Of a stretch of 61,988 nt of DNA, positions 26,020 through 34,670 are shown piece after piece. The DNA comes from Corynebacterium sp. GTDB lineage: Bacteria; Actinomycetota; Actinomycetes; Mycobacteriales; Mycobacteriaceae. The stretch's first letter is position 1; the number at the start of each line of letters is the position of its first letter. The translations under genes and the position numbers were made by a program. The stretch covers positions 1 through 61,988 of the forward strand of contig NZ_JAPJNQ010000004.1 of the NCBI RefSeq assembly GCF_030826625.1. The letters run 5' to 3'. Below the pieces are notes generated by a model, which saw only the letters and a list, made by a program, of their open reading frames with translations, made no database searches and had not been told where the DNA came from.

Positions 26020-27528
26020 ATGGCTATTCCCGACATCCTTCCGGAGAAACCGGGCAAAGTCATTGCCGTCCACGTCGCCTTTGAATCTCGTGCGGCTCAG
26101 CGCGGTCGCCGCCCGAAACAGCCCAGCTATTTCCTGAAAGCCACGAGTACTCTTGCGGTTTCGGGTTCCGAGGTGGAGCGCCCTGCGGGGACTGAACTGT
26201 TGGCTTTTGAAGGCGAAATTGCGCTGATTATCGGAAAGCCCGCCCGCAACGTTTCTCTTGCCGACGCTTGGAATTACGTCGGCTATGTCACCGCATCGAA
26301 TGACCTCGGGTTGTATGACTACAAATCGCAGGATAAAGGGTCTAATACTCGTTCCAAATCGCGGGATGGATACACCCCGATTGGTCCGGAGCTTATGGAT
26401 GCTTCTGCTATTGATCCAGCCGCGTTGCGCTTGCGCACCTGGGTGAATGGTGAAGTGGTGCAGGAAGACGGCACGACAGACAAAGATCTGATTTTTCCAC
26501 TCGCACAGTTTGTCGCTGATCTTTCGCAGCACATGACGCTTGAACCAGGCGATATCATCCTGACGGGTACCCCGCGTGGGTCGAGTGTAATTGTGCCTGG
26601 CGACGTTGTGGAAGTGGAAGTTGATGTTCCAGGTGCCGACAGTCCTATGAGCAGCGGCCGTTTGCGCACGACAGTTGTTGATGGTCCTGGCTCATTTGAT
26701 CCAGAGCTCGGAAGTTTGCCACAGATAGATGACAAACTCCGGGAAGATGCATTCGGCGACCGTGAATCAGCAGGGTTACCACCTGCCGGTCAAGAAGAAA
26801 GCGGCAACGCAGCAGAACCCGAACAGGCTCTGCCCGCAGATCTCGTCGACAAGCTCAAGAAAGCCCCCACCGCAGGGTTGTCTGCGCAATTGCGGAAACA
26901 TGGCATCGACCAGTCTGTAATTGAGGGCGTGTACCCGCAGACGAAGGGTACCAAGCTGGTTGGCTGTGCTCGCACACTGCGCTTTGTGGCAGGCCGTGAA
27001 GACCTGTTTAAAAAACACGGCGGTGGCCTGAACGAACAAAAGAAAGTTTTCGACACGGTACGCGAAGGCGAAGTCATCGTCATTGAAGGTCGGCAAGAAG
27101 CAGGATCGGGCACGCTCGGCGATATTCTGGCGCTGCGAGCACAAACCCGCGGTGCTGCAGGCGTGGTCACCGACGGTGGAGTGCGTGACTATGAAGCAGT
27201 ACGCGAAATCGGATTGCCGGTCTTTACCCAGGGCGCGCACCCGTGTGTTCTGGGGCGTAAACACGTGCCTTGGGACAGCGATATCGCCATTTCTTGCGGT
27301 AACGCCACTGTTGTTCCTGGCGACGTGATCGTCGGTGATGATGATGGTGTCATCGTTATTCCTCGGGAACTAGCCGAAGAAATCGCCGACGGTGCGCTGG
27401 CGAAAGAGCACGAAGATGAATGGGTCGCAGGCCAGGTTGCGCAAGGCGCCAGCCTCGACGGTTTGTTCCCGCCAACTGGGGAGAACAAAAAGGCCTATCA
27501 GCGATTTCGTGATAGTGAGGGGGCATGA
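26020..27528 (+). CDS. fusion of FAH-type isomerase/decarboxylase (HpaG-like) and RraA-like aldolase domain
   Basis: 502 residues in two domains. Residues about 1-250 form a fumarylacetoacetate-hydrolase fold: LLAFEGEIALIIGKPA with Glu metal ligands, YVTASNDLGLYDYKSQDKGSN, and LEPGDIILTGTPRGSS. This matches the HpaG-type isomerase. Residues about 270-500 are RraA/HMG-aldolase-like: GSGTLGDILALRA, GVVTDGGVRDYEAVREIGLPVF with the conserved Arg-Asp, and PGDVIVGDDDGVIVIP. ATG 26020 follows AAAAGGA; upstream in-frame codons were rejected. E. coli HpaG has two FAH repeats, so the RraA half may supply the missing decarboxylase step, which is inference. Confidence 0.85.
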   Translation: MAIPDILPEKPGKVIAVHVAFESRAAQRGRRPKQPSYFLKATSTLAVSGSEVERPAGTELLAFEGEIALIIGKPARNVSLADAWNYVGYVTASNDLGLYDYKSQDKGSNTRSKSRDGYTPIGPELMDASAIDPAALRLRTWVNGEVVQEDGTTDKDLIFPLAQFVADLSQHMTLEPGDIILTGTPRGSSVIVPGDVVEVEVDVPGADSPMSSGRLRTTVVDGPGSFDPELGSLPQIDDKLREDAFGDRESAGLPPAGQEESGNAAEPEQALPADLVDKLKKAPTAGLSAQLRKHGIDQSVIEGVYPQTKGTKLVGCARTLRFVAGREDLFKKHGGGLNEQKKVFDTVREGEVIVIEGRQEAGSGTLGDILALRAQTRGAAGVVTDGGVRDYEAVREIGLPVFTQGAHPCVLGRKHVPWDSDIAISCGNATVVPGDVIVGDDDGVIVIPRELAEEIADGALAKEHEDEWVAGQVAQGASLDGLFPPTGENKKAYQRFRDSEGA

Positions 27529-28220
27529 CAACTTCTCTCCGGGACTCGGCGGTCCAGTCCAAATCGCAGCATGCCTATGCATGGATCAGTGAAAAGATCC
27601 GCACGCGAGAATTTGAACCCGGCCACCGCTTAGTCTTGTCCGCTCTTGCCGACGAACTCCAGGTCAGCGTCGTACCTGTCCGTGAGGCAATTCGTCAGCT
27701 GGAAGCGGAAGGCATGGTCACCTATGAGCGCAACGTCGGCGCAAAAGTGACGATGCATAACCGCAACGCTTATTTCGAAACCATGGAAATCGTTGCCACG
27801 CTAGAAGCTGCGGCTACTGCACTGTCGGCGCCTCATCTTGGTGCTGAAGACTTAACTGCAGCCCGCGAGCTGAATCGACAGATGCAGCAGCTAGATATTG
27901 CCACGGAACCGGAAGAATTTACGCGGCTTAACCAACAATTTCATGAGGTTTTATTCGAGAAATGCCCGAATAGCCGCCTCATGAAGCTACTGCGTGAACA
28001 GTGGGAACAATTGAATTATCACCGAGTTTCTACCTTTCGTTATATTCCGCAGCGCGCACGCGAATCCGTTGCTGAACACGCACAACTTGTCGATCTGATC
28101 GAGGCCGGCGCGGATGCGGATTATCTCAGTCGTAAAGCACTGGAGCATCGCATGGCGACAGCACGCAGCTACCGCGAAAATACAGAACCACACAGCACAG
28201 AACCACACAGCTACGAATAA
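27525..28220 (+). CDS. GntR-family (FadR/FCD) transcriptional regulator
   Basis: 231 residues. The N-terminal winged helix reads AYAWISEKIRTREFEPGHRL, then LQVSVVPVREAIRQLEAEGMVTYERNVGAKV. A C-terminal all-helical FCD ligand domain contains the metal-site pattern D/H...H (NQQFHEVLFEKCPN, RESVAEHAQLVDLIEAGAD, LEHRMATARSY). Its ATG overlaps the stop of the FAH-RraA gene (ATGA), so it is translated with the operon and probably responds to a pathway intermediate. Confidence 0.92.
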   Translation: MTTSLRDSAVQSKSQHAYAWISEKIRTREFEPGHRLVLSALADELQVSVVPVREAIRQLEAEGMVTYERNVGAKVTMHNRNAYFETMEIVATLEAAATALSAPHLGAEDLTAARELNRQMQQLDIATEPEEFTRLNQQFHEVLFEKCPNSRLMKLLREQWEQLNYHRVSTFRYIPQRARESVAEHAQLVDLIEAGADADYLSRKALEHRMATARSYRENTEPHSTEPHSYE

Positions 28221-28241
28221 CTATCAGGCAAGGAGCTAACG

Positions 28242-29759
28242 ATGAACGCAATCAATAATGATGCAGCTAAACCTAATGATCTCCCAGAAAAGATTCTGCA
28301 TTACATCAATGGTGAATTCGTAGAATCCATTGACGGCGAAGAATTCGATGTACTGGACCCAGTGACGAACAAGACCTATATCACCGCGGCATCAGGAAAG
28401 CCGCAGGATGTAGACAAAGCAGTTGCTGCCGCTAAGGAAGCATTTGAAAACGGCTCTTGGGCGAACGCTCTGCCACGTGAACGTGCACGTGTACTCAATA
28501 AAATCGCCGACGTCGTCGAAACGCGTGCGGAAAAACTTGCTGCCTGGGAATCTTTTGACTCCGGCCTGCCCATCACGCAAGCCACCGGCCAAGCCAAGCG
28601 TGCCGCGGAAAACTTCCGCTTTTTCGCGGATCTCATCGTCGCTCAAGCGGATGACGCTTACAAGGTGCCGGGCCGTCAGATCAACTACGTTAACCGCAAA
28701 CCTATCGGCGTTGCTGGTTTGATTACCCCGTGGAACACTCCGTTCATGCTGGAATCCTGGAAGCTAGCTCCAGCTATTGCGACGGGCAACTCCGTGGTGC
28801 TGAAACCGGCCGAGTTCACCCCGCTTTCAGCGCAACTGTGGGCAGGAATCTTTGAGGAAGCAGGCTTGCCGAAGGGCGTATTCAACCTGGTCAATGGTTA
28901 CGGTGAAGAAGGCTATGCCGGTGATCCACTGGTCAAGCACCCAGATGTACCACTGATTTCCTTTACCGGCGAATCTCGCACCGGCCAAGCAATTTTCGCT
29001 AACGCCGCACCGCACTTGAAAGGCTTGTCGATGGAACTGGGCGGTAAGTCTCCAGCCATCGTTTTCAATGATGCGGATATGGAAACCGCGATTGGTGCCT
29101 GCATTTTCGGCGTGTTCTCGTTGAACGGCGAGCGTTGCACCGCAGGTTCGCGCATCCTGGTTCAGCGTGATATCTACGATGAGTTCGTCGAGCGCTATGC
29201 TGCGCAGGCCAAGCGCGTCAAGGTTGGTCTGCCGTCGGATCCCAAGACGGAAGTCGGTGCACTGGTACACCCGGAGCACTACGAAAAGGTGACCTCGTAC
29301 ATCGAAATCGGCAAAAAGGAAGCCACCCTGGCTGCTGGCGGTGGACGTCCGGAAGAATTCCCGGAAGGCAATTTCGTGCAGCCAACCGTATTCATCGATG
29401 TGAAACCGGATGCGAAGATTTTCCAAGAAGAAATCTTCGGCCCGGTAGTAGCAATCACGCCGTTTGATTCGGAAGAAGAAGCCCTGGAATTGGCGAATAA
29501 CACCAAGTACGGTTTGGCAGCTTACGTTTGGACTTCCGACCTGAAGCGCGCCCACAACTTCGCACAAAACGTGGAAGCTGGCATGGTCTGGCTGAACTCA
29601 AACAACGTCCGCGATCTACGCACCCCATTCGGTGGTGTGAAGGCTTCTGGCTTGGGCCACGAAGGCGGTTATCGCTCGATTGATTTCTACACCGACCAGC
29701 AAGCAGTTCACATCAACCTGGACAAAGTTCACAACCCTGTTTTCGGAAAGCAAGACTAA
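28242..29759 (+). CDS. hpaE: 5-carboxymethyl-2-hydroxymuconate semialdehyde dehydrogenase
   Basis: NAD-dependent aldehyde dehydrogenase oxidising the ring-cleavage product of homoprotocatechuate. 505 residues with PIGVAGLITPWNTPFMLESW, the catalytic Glu in SMELGGKSPAIVF and the catalytic Cys in LNGERCTAGSRILVQ. The C-terminal signature is FGGVKASGLGHEGG. AAGGAG 7 bases before ATG 28242. The HpaE assignment rests on similarity to betaine/HpaE-type ALDH plus placement between the regulator and hpaD. Confidence 0.88.
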   Translation: MNAINNDAAKPNDLPEKILHYINGEFVESIDGEEFDVLDPVTNKTYITAASGKPQDVDKAVAAAKEAFENGSWANALPRERARVLNKIADVVETRAEKLAAWESFDSGLPITQATGQAKRAAENFRFFADLIVAQADDAYKVPGRQINYVNRKPIGVAGLITPWNTPFMLESWKLAPAIATGNSVVLKPAEFTPLSAQLWAGIFEEAGLPKGVFNLVNGYGEEGYAGDPLVKHPDVPLISFTGESRTGQAIFANAAPHLKGLSMELGGKSPAIVFNDADMETAIGACIFGVFSLNGERCTAGSRILVQRDIYDEFVERYAAQAKRVKVGLPSDPKTEVGALVHPEHYEKVTSYIEIGKKEATLAAGGGRPEEFPEGNFVQPTVFIDVKPDAKIFQEEIFGPVVAITPFDSEEEALELANNTKYGLAAYVWTSDLKRAHNFAQNVEAGMVWLNSNNVRDLRTPFGGVKASGLGHEGGYRSIDFYTDQQAVHINLDKVHNPVFGKQD

Positions 29760-29844
29760 AACCTTTCCCAGTCTCTATCCCATGCCGCCCCGGCGCCAGG
29801 TCAACCACAGATCTGGTGCTAGCCGTCTGTATTAAGGAGTCATC

Positions 29845-30939
29845 ATGACTGACACTCAATCCCCAGAAGTTCAAGCACCAGATATCTTGCGCTGCGCCTA
29901 CATGGAAATCGTGGTTACGGATCTGGAAGCATCCCGTAAATTCTACGTCGACACGCTCGGGCTCGTCGTCACCGATGAGGATGATGATGCGATCTACCTG
30001 CGTACCTACGAGGAATTCATCCATCACAACTTGGTGCTGCGGAAAGGCGAGCAGGCTGCGGTGGCCGCGTTTGCCTACCGTGTGCGCAGCCCAGAAGACC
30101 TGGATCTGGCGGAGGAATTCTATAAAGCACGCGGCTGTGAGGTGCGACGAAACAAGGATGGCTTCGTCAAAGGCATTGGTGATTCCGTGCGCGTGCAGGA
30201 TCCGCTGGGCTTTCCCTATGAATTCTTCTACGAAGTAGAACACCGCGAGCGTCTGGCCTGGAGCTACGATGCACACATCCCAGGTGCAATCGTGCGCCTG
30301 GATCACTTCAATCAGATCACCCCGGATGTACCGAGCGCGGTGGGCTACATGGAAGACCTTGGGTTCCGCATCACAGAAGACATCCGTGACTCTGAGGGCA
30401 CGGTATACGCAGCCTGGATGCGCCGGAAGCCCACCGTGCACGATACCGCTATGACCGGTGGCGATGGCCCGCGTATGCACCACATCGCATTTGCGACACA
30501 CGAAAAGCACAACATCATCGCTATCTGCGACAAGCTGGGTGCATTGCGGGAATCGGACCGTATTGAACGCGGCCCAGGCCGCCACGGTGTTTCCAACGCG
30601 TACTACCTGTACCTGCGCGACCCAGATGGACACCGCGTTGAGATCTACACCCAGGATTACTACACCGGAGACCCGGACAACCCAGCCGTGACCTGGGACG
30701 TCCACGATAACCAGCGCCGTGACTGGTGGGGCACGCCCGTCGTGCCGTCCTGGTACAGCGAAGGATCCCTGGTTTTGGATCTGGATGGAAACCCAGTTCC
30801 GCTGACCTCGCGTACGGACGCTTCTGAGATGGAGCAAACTATTGGTGCTGATGGTTTCTCGTACACCCGCCCAGATGATGGCAAAGACAAGCTTCCAGAT
30901 TGGAAGAAGGGCGAATATAAGCTGGGAAATCAGCTTTAA
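29845..30939 (+). CDS. hpaD: homoprotocatechuate 2,3-dioxygenase (extradiol, type I)
   Basis: Opens the ring of 3,4-dihydroxyphenylacetate next to the diol. 364 residues, two VOC modules; the second carries the metal triad His154 (VRLDHFNQ), His213 (RMHHIAFAT) and Glu266 (HRVEIYTQ). These are each one residue before the well-studied Brevibacterium fuscum enzyme positions (155, 214, 267) as I recall them. The length is also nearly the same. Metal (Fe or Mn) cannot be told from sequence. AAGGAG precedes the ATG. Confidence 0.95.
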   Translation: MTDTQSPEVQAPDILRCAYMEIVVTDLEASRKFYVDTLGLVVTDEDDDAIYLRTYEEFIHHNLVLRKGEQAAVAAFAYRVRSPEDLDLAEEFYKARGCEVRRNKDGFVKGIGDSVRVQDPLGFPYEFFYEVEHRERLAWSYDAHIPGAIVRLDHFNQITPDVPSAVGYMEDLGFRITEDIRDSEGTVYAAWMRRKPTVHDTAMTGGDGPRMHHIAFATHEKHNIIAICDKLGALRESDRIERGPGRHGVSNAYYLYLRDPDGHRVEIYTQDYYTGDPDNPAVTWDVHDNQRRDWWGTPVVPSWYSEGSLVLDLDGNPVPLTSRTDASEMEQTIGADGFSYTRPDDGKDKLPDWKKGEYKLGNQL

Positions 30940-30975
30940 ACCCGGACTGATGGCCAGGTTAGAAGGAGGAACGTC

Positions 30976-31761
30976 ATGTTGAGCAAAGAGCAGCAGATCG
31001 CGGTTGCCGACGAACTTGCGCAGGCAGAAAAAGACCATAAACCCGTAGAGCTTTTGACCAAGCGCTATCCCGAGATGACCGTGGAGGATTCCTACGCGGT
31101 GCAGGCAGAGTGGGTTCGTCGTGGAATCGCCGATGGTCGTAAACTCGTCGGCAGAAAAATCGGACTGACTTCGAAAGTGATGCAAGAAGCAACCGGCATC
31201 ACTGAACCGGATTACGGGGCGATTTTCGCAGACCAAATTTTTGAAAACGGTTCTGTCATCGACCATGACCGTTTCTCCAGCGTGCGTATCGAGGTTGAGC
31301 TGGCGTTTGTTCTGAAAGACGATCTGCACGGCCCGTCGGCAAGCATTTTTGATGTCTTACGCGCCACCGAATACGTCGTTCCTGCACTAGAAATCTTAGA
31401 TTCCCGGATTGAGATGCAGGGCCGCACTATCGTCGACACGATCTCGGATAATGCTGCCCTGGGTGCCATGATTTATGGGGGAAACCCCGTGGCACCGGAT
31501 GCTGTGGACCTGCGGTGGGTATCCGCGTTGCTGTACCGCAACGAAGCGATTGAAGACACCGGGGTGGCCGCCGCGGTATTGGATCATCCGGCGATGGGCG
31601 TGGCGTGGCTCGCAAATAAACTACATGCGCATGGTGACAGCCTCAGCGCAGGCGATATTATTTTGGCAGGCTCGTTCACCAAACCAATGTGGGTGCACCC
31701 AGGAGATACCGTGCACGCCGATTACGGAAAGCTAGGAACCATCACATGCCGATTCCAGTAA
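30976..31761 (+). CDS. hpaH: 2-oxo-hept-4-ene-1,7-dioate hydratase
   Basis: Hydrates the dienoate after decarboxylation and isomerisation. 261 residues of the MhpD/HpaH fold: MTVEDSYAVQAEWVRRGIADGRKLVGRKIGLTSKVMQ, then RIEVELAFVLKDDLHGPSAS with the metal-binding Glu residues, then VVPALEILDSRI. A GGAGG site lies 7 bases upstream of the ATG. It overlaps hpaI by 16 bp. Confidence 0.92.
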   Translation: MLSKEQQIAVADELAQAEKDHKPVELLTKRYPEMTVEDSYAVQAEWVRRGIADGRKLVGRKIGLTSKVMQEATGITEPDYGAIFADQIFENGSVIDHDRFSSVRIEVELAFVLKDDLHGPSASIFDVLRATEYVVPALEILDSRIEMQGRTIVDTISDNAALGAMIYGGNPVAPDAVDLRWVSALLYRNEAIEDTGVAAAVLDHPAMGVAWLANKLHAHGDSLSAGDIILAGSFTKPMWVHPGDTVHADYGKLGTITCRFQ

Positions 31762-32525
31762 AATTGCCTCGCACGTTTGCCCAGCAGCTGCACGAGGAGA
31801 CCGGCCCGCAGGTGGGCGCGTGGATTTCTTCGGGCTCGCCGGTCGCTGCAGAAATCGTTGCCTCGGCCGGTTTTGATTGGCTGCTTGTCGACGGTGAACA
31901 CTCGCCGTACAGCCTGGAAACCGTCACCGACCTGTTGCGTGCTACCGACGCCTATGGTGCGACGCGGGTAGTGCGCGTCCCGGTTGGGGACACCGCGCTG
32001 ATTAAGCAGTACCTGGATCTCGGTGCGCAGAATCTCATGATTCCGATGGTTGACACTGCTGAGCAGGCCCGCGATGCGGTTGCGGCGATGCATTACCCGC
32101 CACGTGGTGTGCGTGGTGTCGGTGCCGCATTGGCGCGTTCTTCCCGGTGGAACGCGGTGGAAGACTATTTACAGAATGCTTCCGACCACGTCAGCCTGAC
32201 CATCCAATTGGAGTCGGCGACTGCTGTGGACAACGCTGCAGAGATTGCTGCTGTCGATGGCGTTGACCAGTTGTTCATTGGGCCTTCTGATTTGGCTGCC
32301 TCGATGGGCGTGTTGGGTCAACAGACGCACCCGGATGTGCTGGATGCGGTTTCTCGTGCGATGAAGGCATGTCAGGATGCGGGAAAGCCGGTTGGCGTGA
32401 ACGCGTTCGATCTGAAGCAAGCGCAGGCTTATCTGGACGCCGGAGCTGCGTTTGTGCTGGTTGGCGCCGATGTACAGTTGCTTGCCGGTGCGGCCCGGGG
32501 CTTGGCGGATAAGTTTAGGCAGTAG
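31746..32525 (+). CDS. hpaI: 4-hydroxy-2-oxo-heptane-1,7-dioate aldolase
   Basis: Class II pyruvate aldolase, last step of the pathway, giving pyruvate and succinic semialdehyde. 259 residues: GAWISSGSPVAAEIVASAGFDWLLVDGEHSPY (catalytic His region), TRVVRVPVGD (Arg), LTIQLESA (metal Glu) and FIGPSDLAASMG (metal Asp). I chose ATG 31746 within the end of hpaH; a longer open frame to 31689 adds sequence unlike the family. Confidence 0.93.
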   Translation: MPIPVKLPRTFAQQLHEETGPQVGAWISSGSPVAAEIVASAGFDWLLVDGEHSPYSLETVTDLLRATDAYGATRVVRVPVGDTALIKQYLDLGAQNLMIPMVDTAEQARDAVAAMHYPPRGVRGVGAALARSSRWNAVEDYLQNASDHVSLTIQLESATAVDNAAEIAAVDGVDQLFIGPSDLAASMGVLGQQTHPDVLDAVSRAMKACQDAGKPVGVNAFDLKQAQAYLDAGAAFVLVGADVQLLAGAARGLADKFRQ

Positions 32526-32577
32526 GGAGCGTGAGGGTGCAGCGTTGCTGGCGCTGCTCGCTTTGCTGCTGCCGTTT

Positions 32578-33270
32578 CTAGCGTTGTTGGTGTTGCTGGT
32601 GTTGCGGCCGTTGCTGGCGCGCGTCATACTTCGTGAGCTTTGCTTTTAACTGTTCGTGGTGCACCGTCGCCAAGCAACCAACCTTGACGACGTACCGCGC
32701 CAGCTCCATATCCCCCATTTTCGCCCGGAACGCCATGCCCATGGTGACGTCGTGACCTGGCTTGCCGACGAATTCTATGCTGTCACCTGCGGTGATTGTT
32801 CCTGGTGTGATGATGCGGAAGTACGCTCCGCAGTCGCCGTGGTCGGTGAAGGATTTCAGAAAACCTGGTTCGTTAACCCAGCCTGCGAACGTGGCACAGG
32901 GGCTGCGTGGGATGGAGACTTCTAAAAGTGCGTCGCCGATTTTAATTTGCTGGTTGATCAGCAGCGATTGCAGGTTAAGCCCAGTGGTGGTGAGGTTTTC
33001 ACCAAAGTATCCGTCGCGGAATTCTCGGCCGAGCTCGTTTTCCCAGTAGTCGAGCTCTTCGCGGGCGAATGCGTAGACGGCCTTGTCGGCGCCTCCGTGG
33101 TGTTCGTGGTCGCCGATGGAATCACCAGCGACACCGGAACCGTCGCCATAATGTGGGCCGGGAATCTTGAGTTCAATCGCGGGCTGTGGCTGCTTGTCGA
33201 TGCCGGTGTATGTATGCCTTCCACTCGGATCAGCCCGACGGACGGCGACATTGGTGGAGATGACCTTCAT
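32578..33270 (-). CDS. MOSC-domain protein (YiiM-like)
   Basis: 230 residues of the MOSC (molybdenum cofactor sulfurase C-terminal) fold: GDSIGDHEHHGGADKAVYAFAREELDYW, FGENLTTTGLNLQSLLINQQ, SIPRSPCATFAGW with the conserved Cys, then a helical YiiM-type tail. Such proteins reduce N-hydroxylated compounds or handle Moco sulfur; role here unknown. Start ATG 33270 (MKVISTNVAVRRADPSGRHT). The last 13 residues are Gln/Arg/His-rich (QQRPQHQQHQQR) from a run of GTTGCTG-like repeats, so the true end may have been extended. Confidence 0.85.
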   Translation of the reverse strand: MKVISTNVAVRRADPSGRHTYTGIDKQPQPAIELKIPGPHYGDGSGVAGDSIGDHEHHGGADKAVYAFAREELDYWENELGREFRDGYFGENLTTTGLNLQSLLINQQIKIGDALLEVSIPRSPCATFAGWVNEPGFLKSFTDHGDCGAYFRIITPGTITAGDSIEFVGKPGHDVTMGMAFRAKMGDMELARYVVKVGCLATVHHEQLKAKLTKYDARQQRPQHQQHQQR

Positions 33271-33315
33271 GGTTTCATTCTGGCATGTTGCTGGGAATGA
33301 TGCGGAATGCTTGCC

Positions 33316-33371
33316 ATTGATAGCAATTGATAACAATTGATAGAACCGTTCGAATTATCAATAACTATCAA
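33316..33371. promoter_or_regulatory. nested inverted repeat element, distal copy
   Basis: Three ATTGATA half-sites 10 bp apart (33316, 33326, 33336), then GAACCGTTCGAAT, then inverted TATCAAT and CTATCAA. One helical turn separates the direct half-sites. A second, nearly identical element lies at 33432-33477. Confidence 0.75.
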
Positions 33372-33431
33372 GGCGAAAACCTTAAATTCTTGACGCTACT
33401 ACCTGGACATTTGGGAGCGACCCGCCTTAGT

Positions 33432-33477
33432 ATTGATAGCAATTGATAGAACCGTTCGAATTATCAATAACTATCAA
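33432..33477. promoter_or_regulatory. nested inverted repeat element, proximal copy
   Basis: ATTGATAG and ATTGATA, a 13-bp centre GAACCGTTCGAAT, then TATCAAT and CTATCAA: two nested inverted repeats. It is shared almost base for base with 33316-33371 minus one half-site. It ends 18 bp before the AAA ATPase start, where it would overlap the promoter or ribosome site. Confidence 0.75.
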
Positions 33478-33495
33478 TTTTAGAATGACGAGGAA

Positions 33496-34665
33496 ATGAT
33501 GCAGAGAAGTCAGAAAAGTCCTTACACCCCAGGGCGAGTCACAACTCATTTGCCCGGCCGCGAGCGGCAGCTGAAAGATCTTGAAAGATCTTTGATGTTT
33601 ATGGCCGACGAACCTGCCCTAGAAGGGCGCATCAGAGCATTTGTGGGGCCCCGGGGCGTTGGTAAAACGAGTTTTCTGCGTGCCGTCCAGCATCTTGCTG
33701 AAGAACAGGGCTTTTCGACGGTTTGGGTTACCGCTGGGGATGCAATTTTCTTGGATTCCCTGTTGCAGGGGTTTGAGCGGATTAGCAGCACCTGGGTGGA
33801 TTCAGCGCGTAATTCGTTGAAAGGATTACTGGACAGAATCTCGCTCAGTTTCGGTGGTTTTGCGGTTGCTTCTGGTGGTGCGGGAGAAAAGCCTCAGGGA
33901 TGGGCTGCTTTGTCGAGACAGCTACAAGAGGTGATGTCGCTCGCTGGTGAGCAAGAGAAGAAATCTGGAAACGGAATTGTCTTGCTTATCGACGAAGTAC
34001 AGGAAGCAGATGCTGCAGGATTACGGGCTCTCAGTTATGCCTGGCAGCACATGCAATCGGAATCCCCTGATGTGCCGTTGATGACGGTGTGTGCGGGCTT
34101 GAGTCACACCCAGGATGTAATTACGGATGCAGTGAGTTTTGCTGAGCGCTTCGAGTACACGTATTTGGAGAATCTGTCGAGAGAAGCTGCAGCTGAAGCT
34201 TTGATTAATCCCGCGCGAAGCAAAGACGTTAAATGGGATAGTTCGGCAAAGATTGCAGCACTCGAGATGGCTGCAGGGTATCCATATTTTTTGCAGCTCA
34301 TTGGGGACGAGGTATGGAAGGCAGCTGATTTCCCGAAAGCAGGAACCATTTTATCGCACTCTGATTTTGTCGCCGCTGAAGTGAAAGTACGAGAAAGCCA
34401 GAATCATTTTTATCGAGCTCGGTGGAAGAAGGCGACGCGGCGCGAAATGGATTTCTTAGCTGCAATGGCTGAGCAGCAGGTTCAACATGTTAAGCGTGCG
34501 ACCATCGCAGATACCTTGGGAGTGCAGACGACGGACATCAGTGAGTTGCGGCGCTCATTGATGGATAAAGGGATCATTGAAGCCCCGCGGCATGGATTCC
34601 TGAGTTTCACCGCGCCTGGTTTTGCTGATTTTATCTTGACAGAATGCTTGCTTGACGACGGATAG
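33496..34665 (+). CDS. AAA ATPase with C-terminal winged helix (archaeal-ATPase/Orc1-like)
   Basis: 389 residues. HLPGRERQLKDLERSL is a typical ORC/archaeal-ATPase opening. Walker A is FVGPRGVGKTSFLRAV (Lys57), Walker B IVLLIDEVQEAD (Asp166-Glu167), and sensor-like CAGLSHTQDVI follows. A lid region includes AGYPYFLQLIGDEVWKAA and a winged helix ends the protein (ATIADTLGVQTTDISELRRSLMDKGII). No nuclease or effector domain is visible. Start ATG 33496 or 33499 after GAGGA. Function unknown; nucleotide-dependent DNA binding is likely. The paired operator-like elements upstream suggest autoregulation. Confidence 0.85.
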   Translation: MMQRSQKSPYTPGRVTTHLPGRERQLKDLERSLMFMADEPALEGRIRAFVGPRGVGKTSFLRAVQHLAEEQGFSTVWVTAGDAIFLDSLLQGFERISSTWVDSARNSLKGLLDRISLSFGGFAVASGGAGEKPQGWAALSRQLQEVMSLAGEQEKKSGNGIVLLIDEVQEADAAGLRALSYAWQHMQSESPDVPLMTVCAGLSHTQDVITDAVSFAERFEYTYLENLSREAAAEALINPARSKDVKWDSSAKIAALEMAAGYPYFLQLIGDEVWKAADFPKAGTILSHSDFVAAEVKVRESQNHFYRARWKKATRREMDFLAAMAEQQVQHVKRATIADTLGVQTTDISELRRSLMDKGIIEAPRHGFLSFTAPGFADFILTECLLDDG

Positions 34666-34670
34666 TTTTT

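Noticed and set aside
29713..31329. Long minus-strand open frame (538 codons) opposite hpaD/hpaH
   Set aside because: Shadow of the coding strand: no family motifs, while both plus-strand genes carry full catalytic sets.
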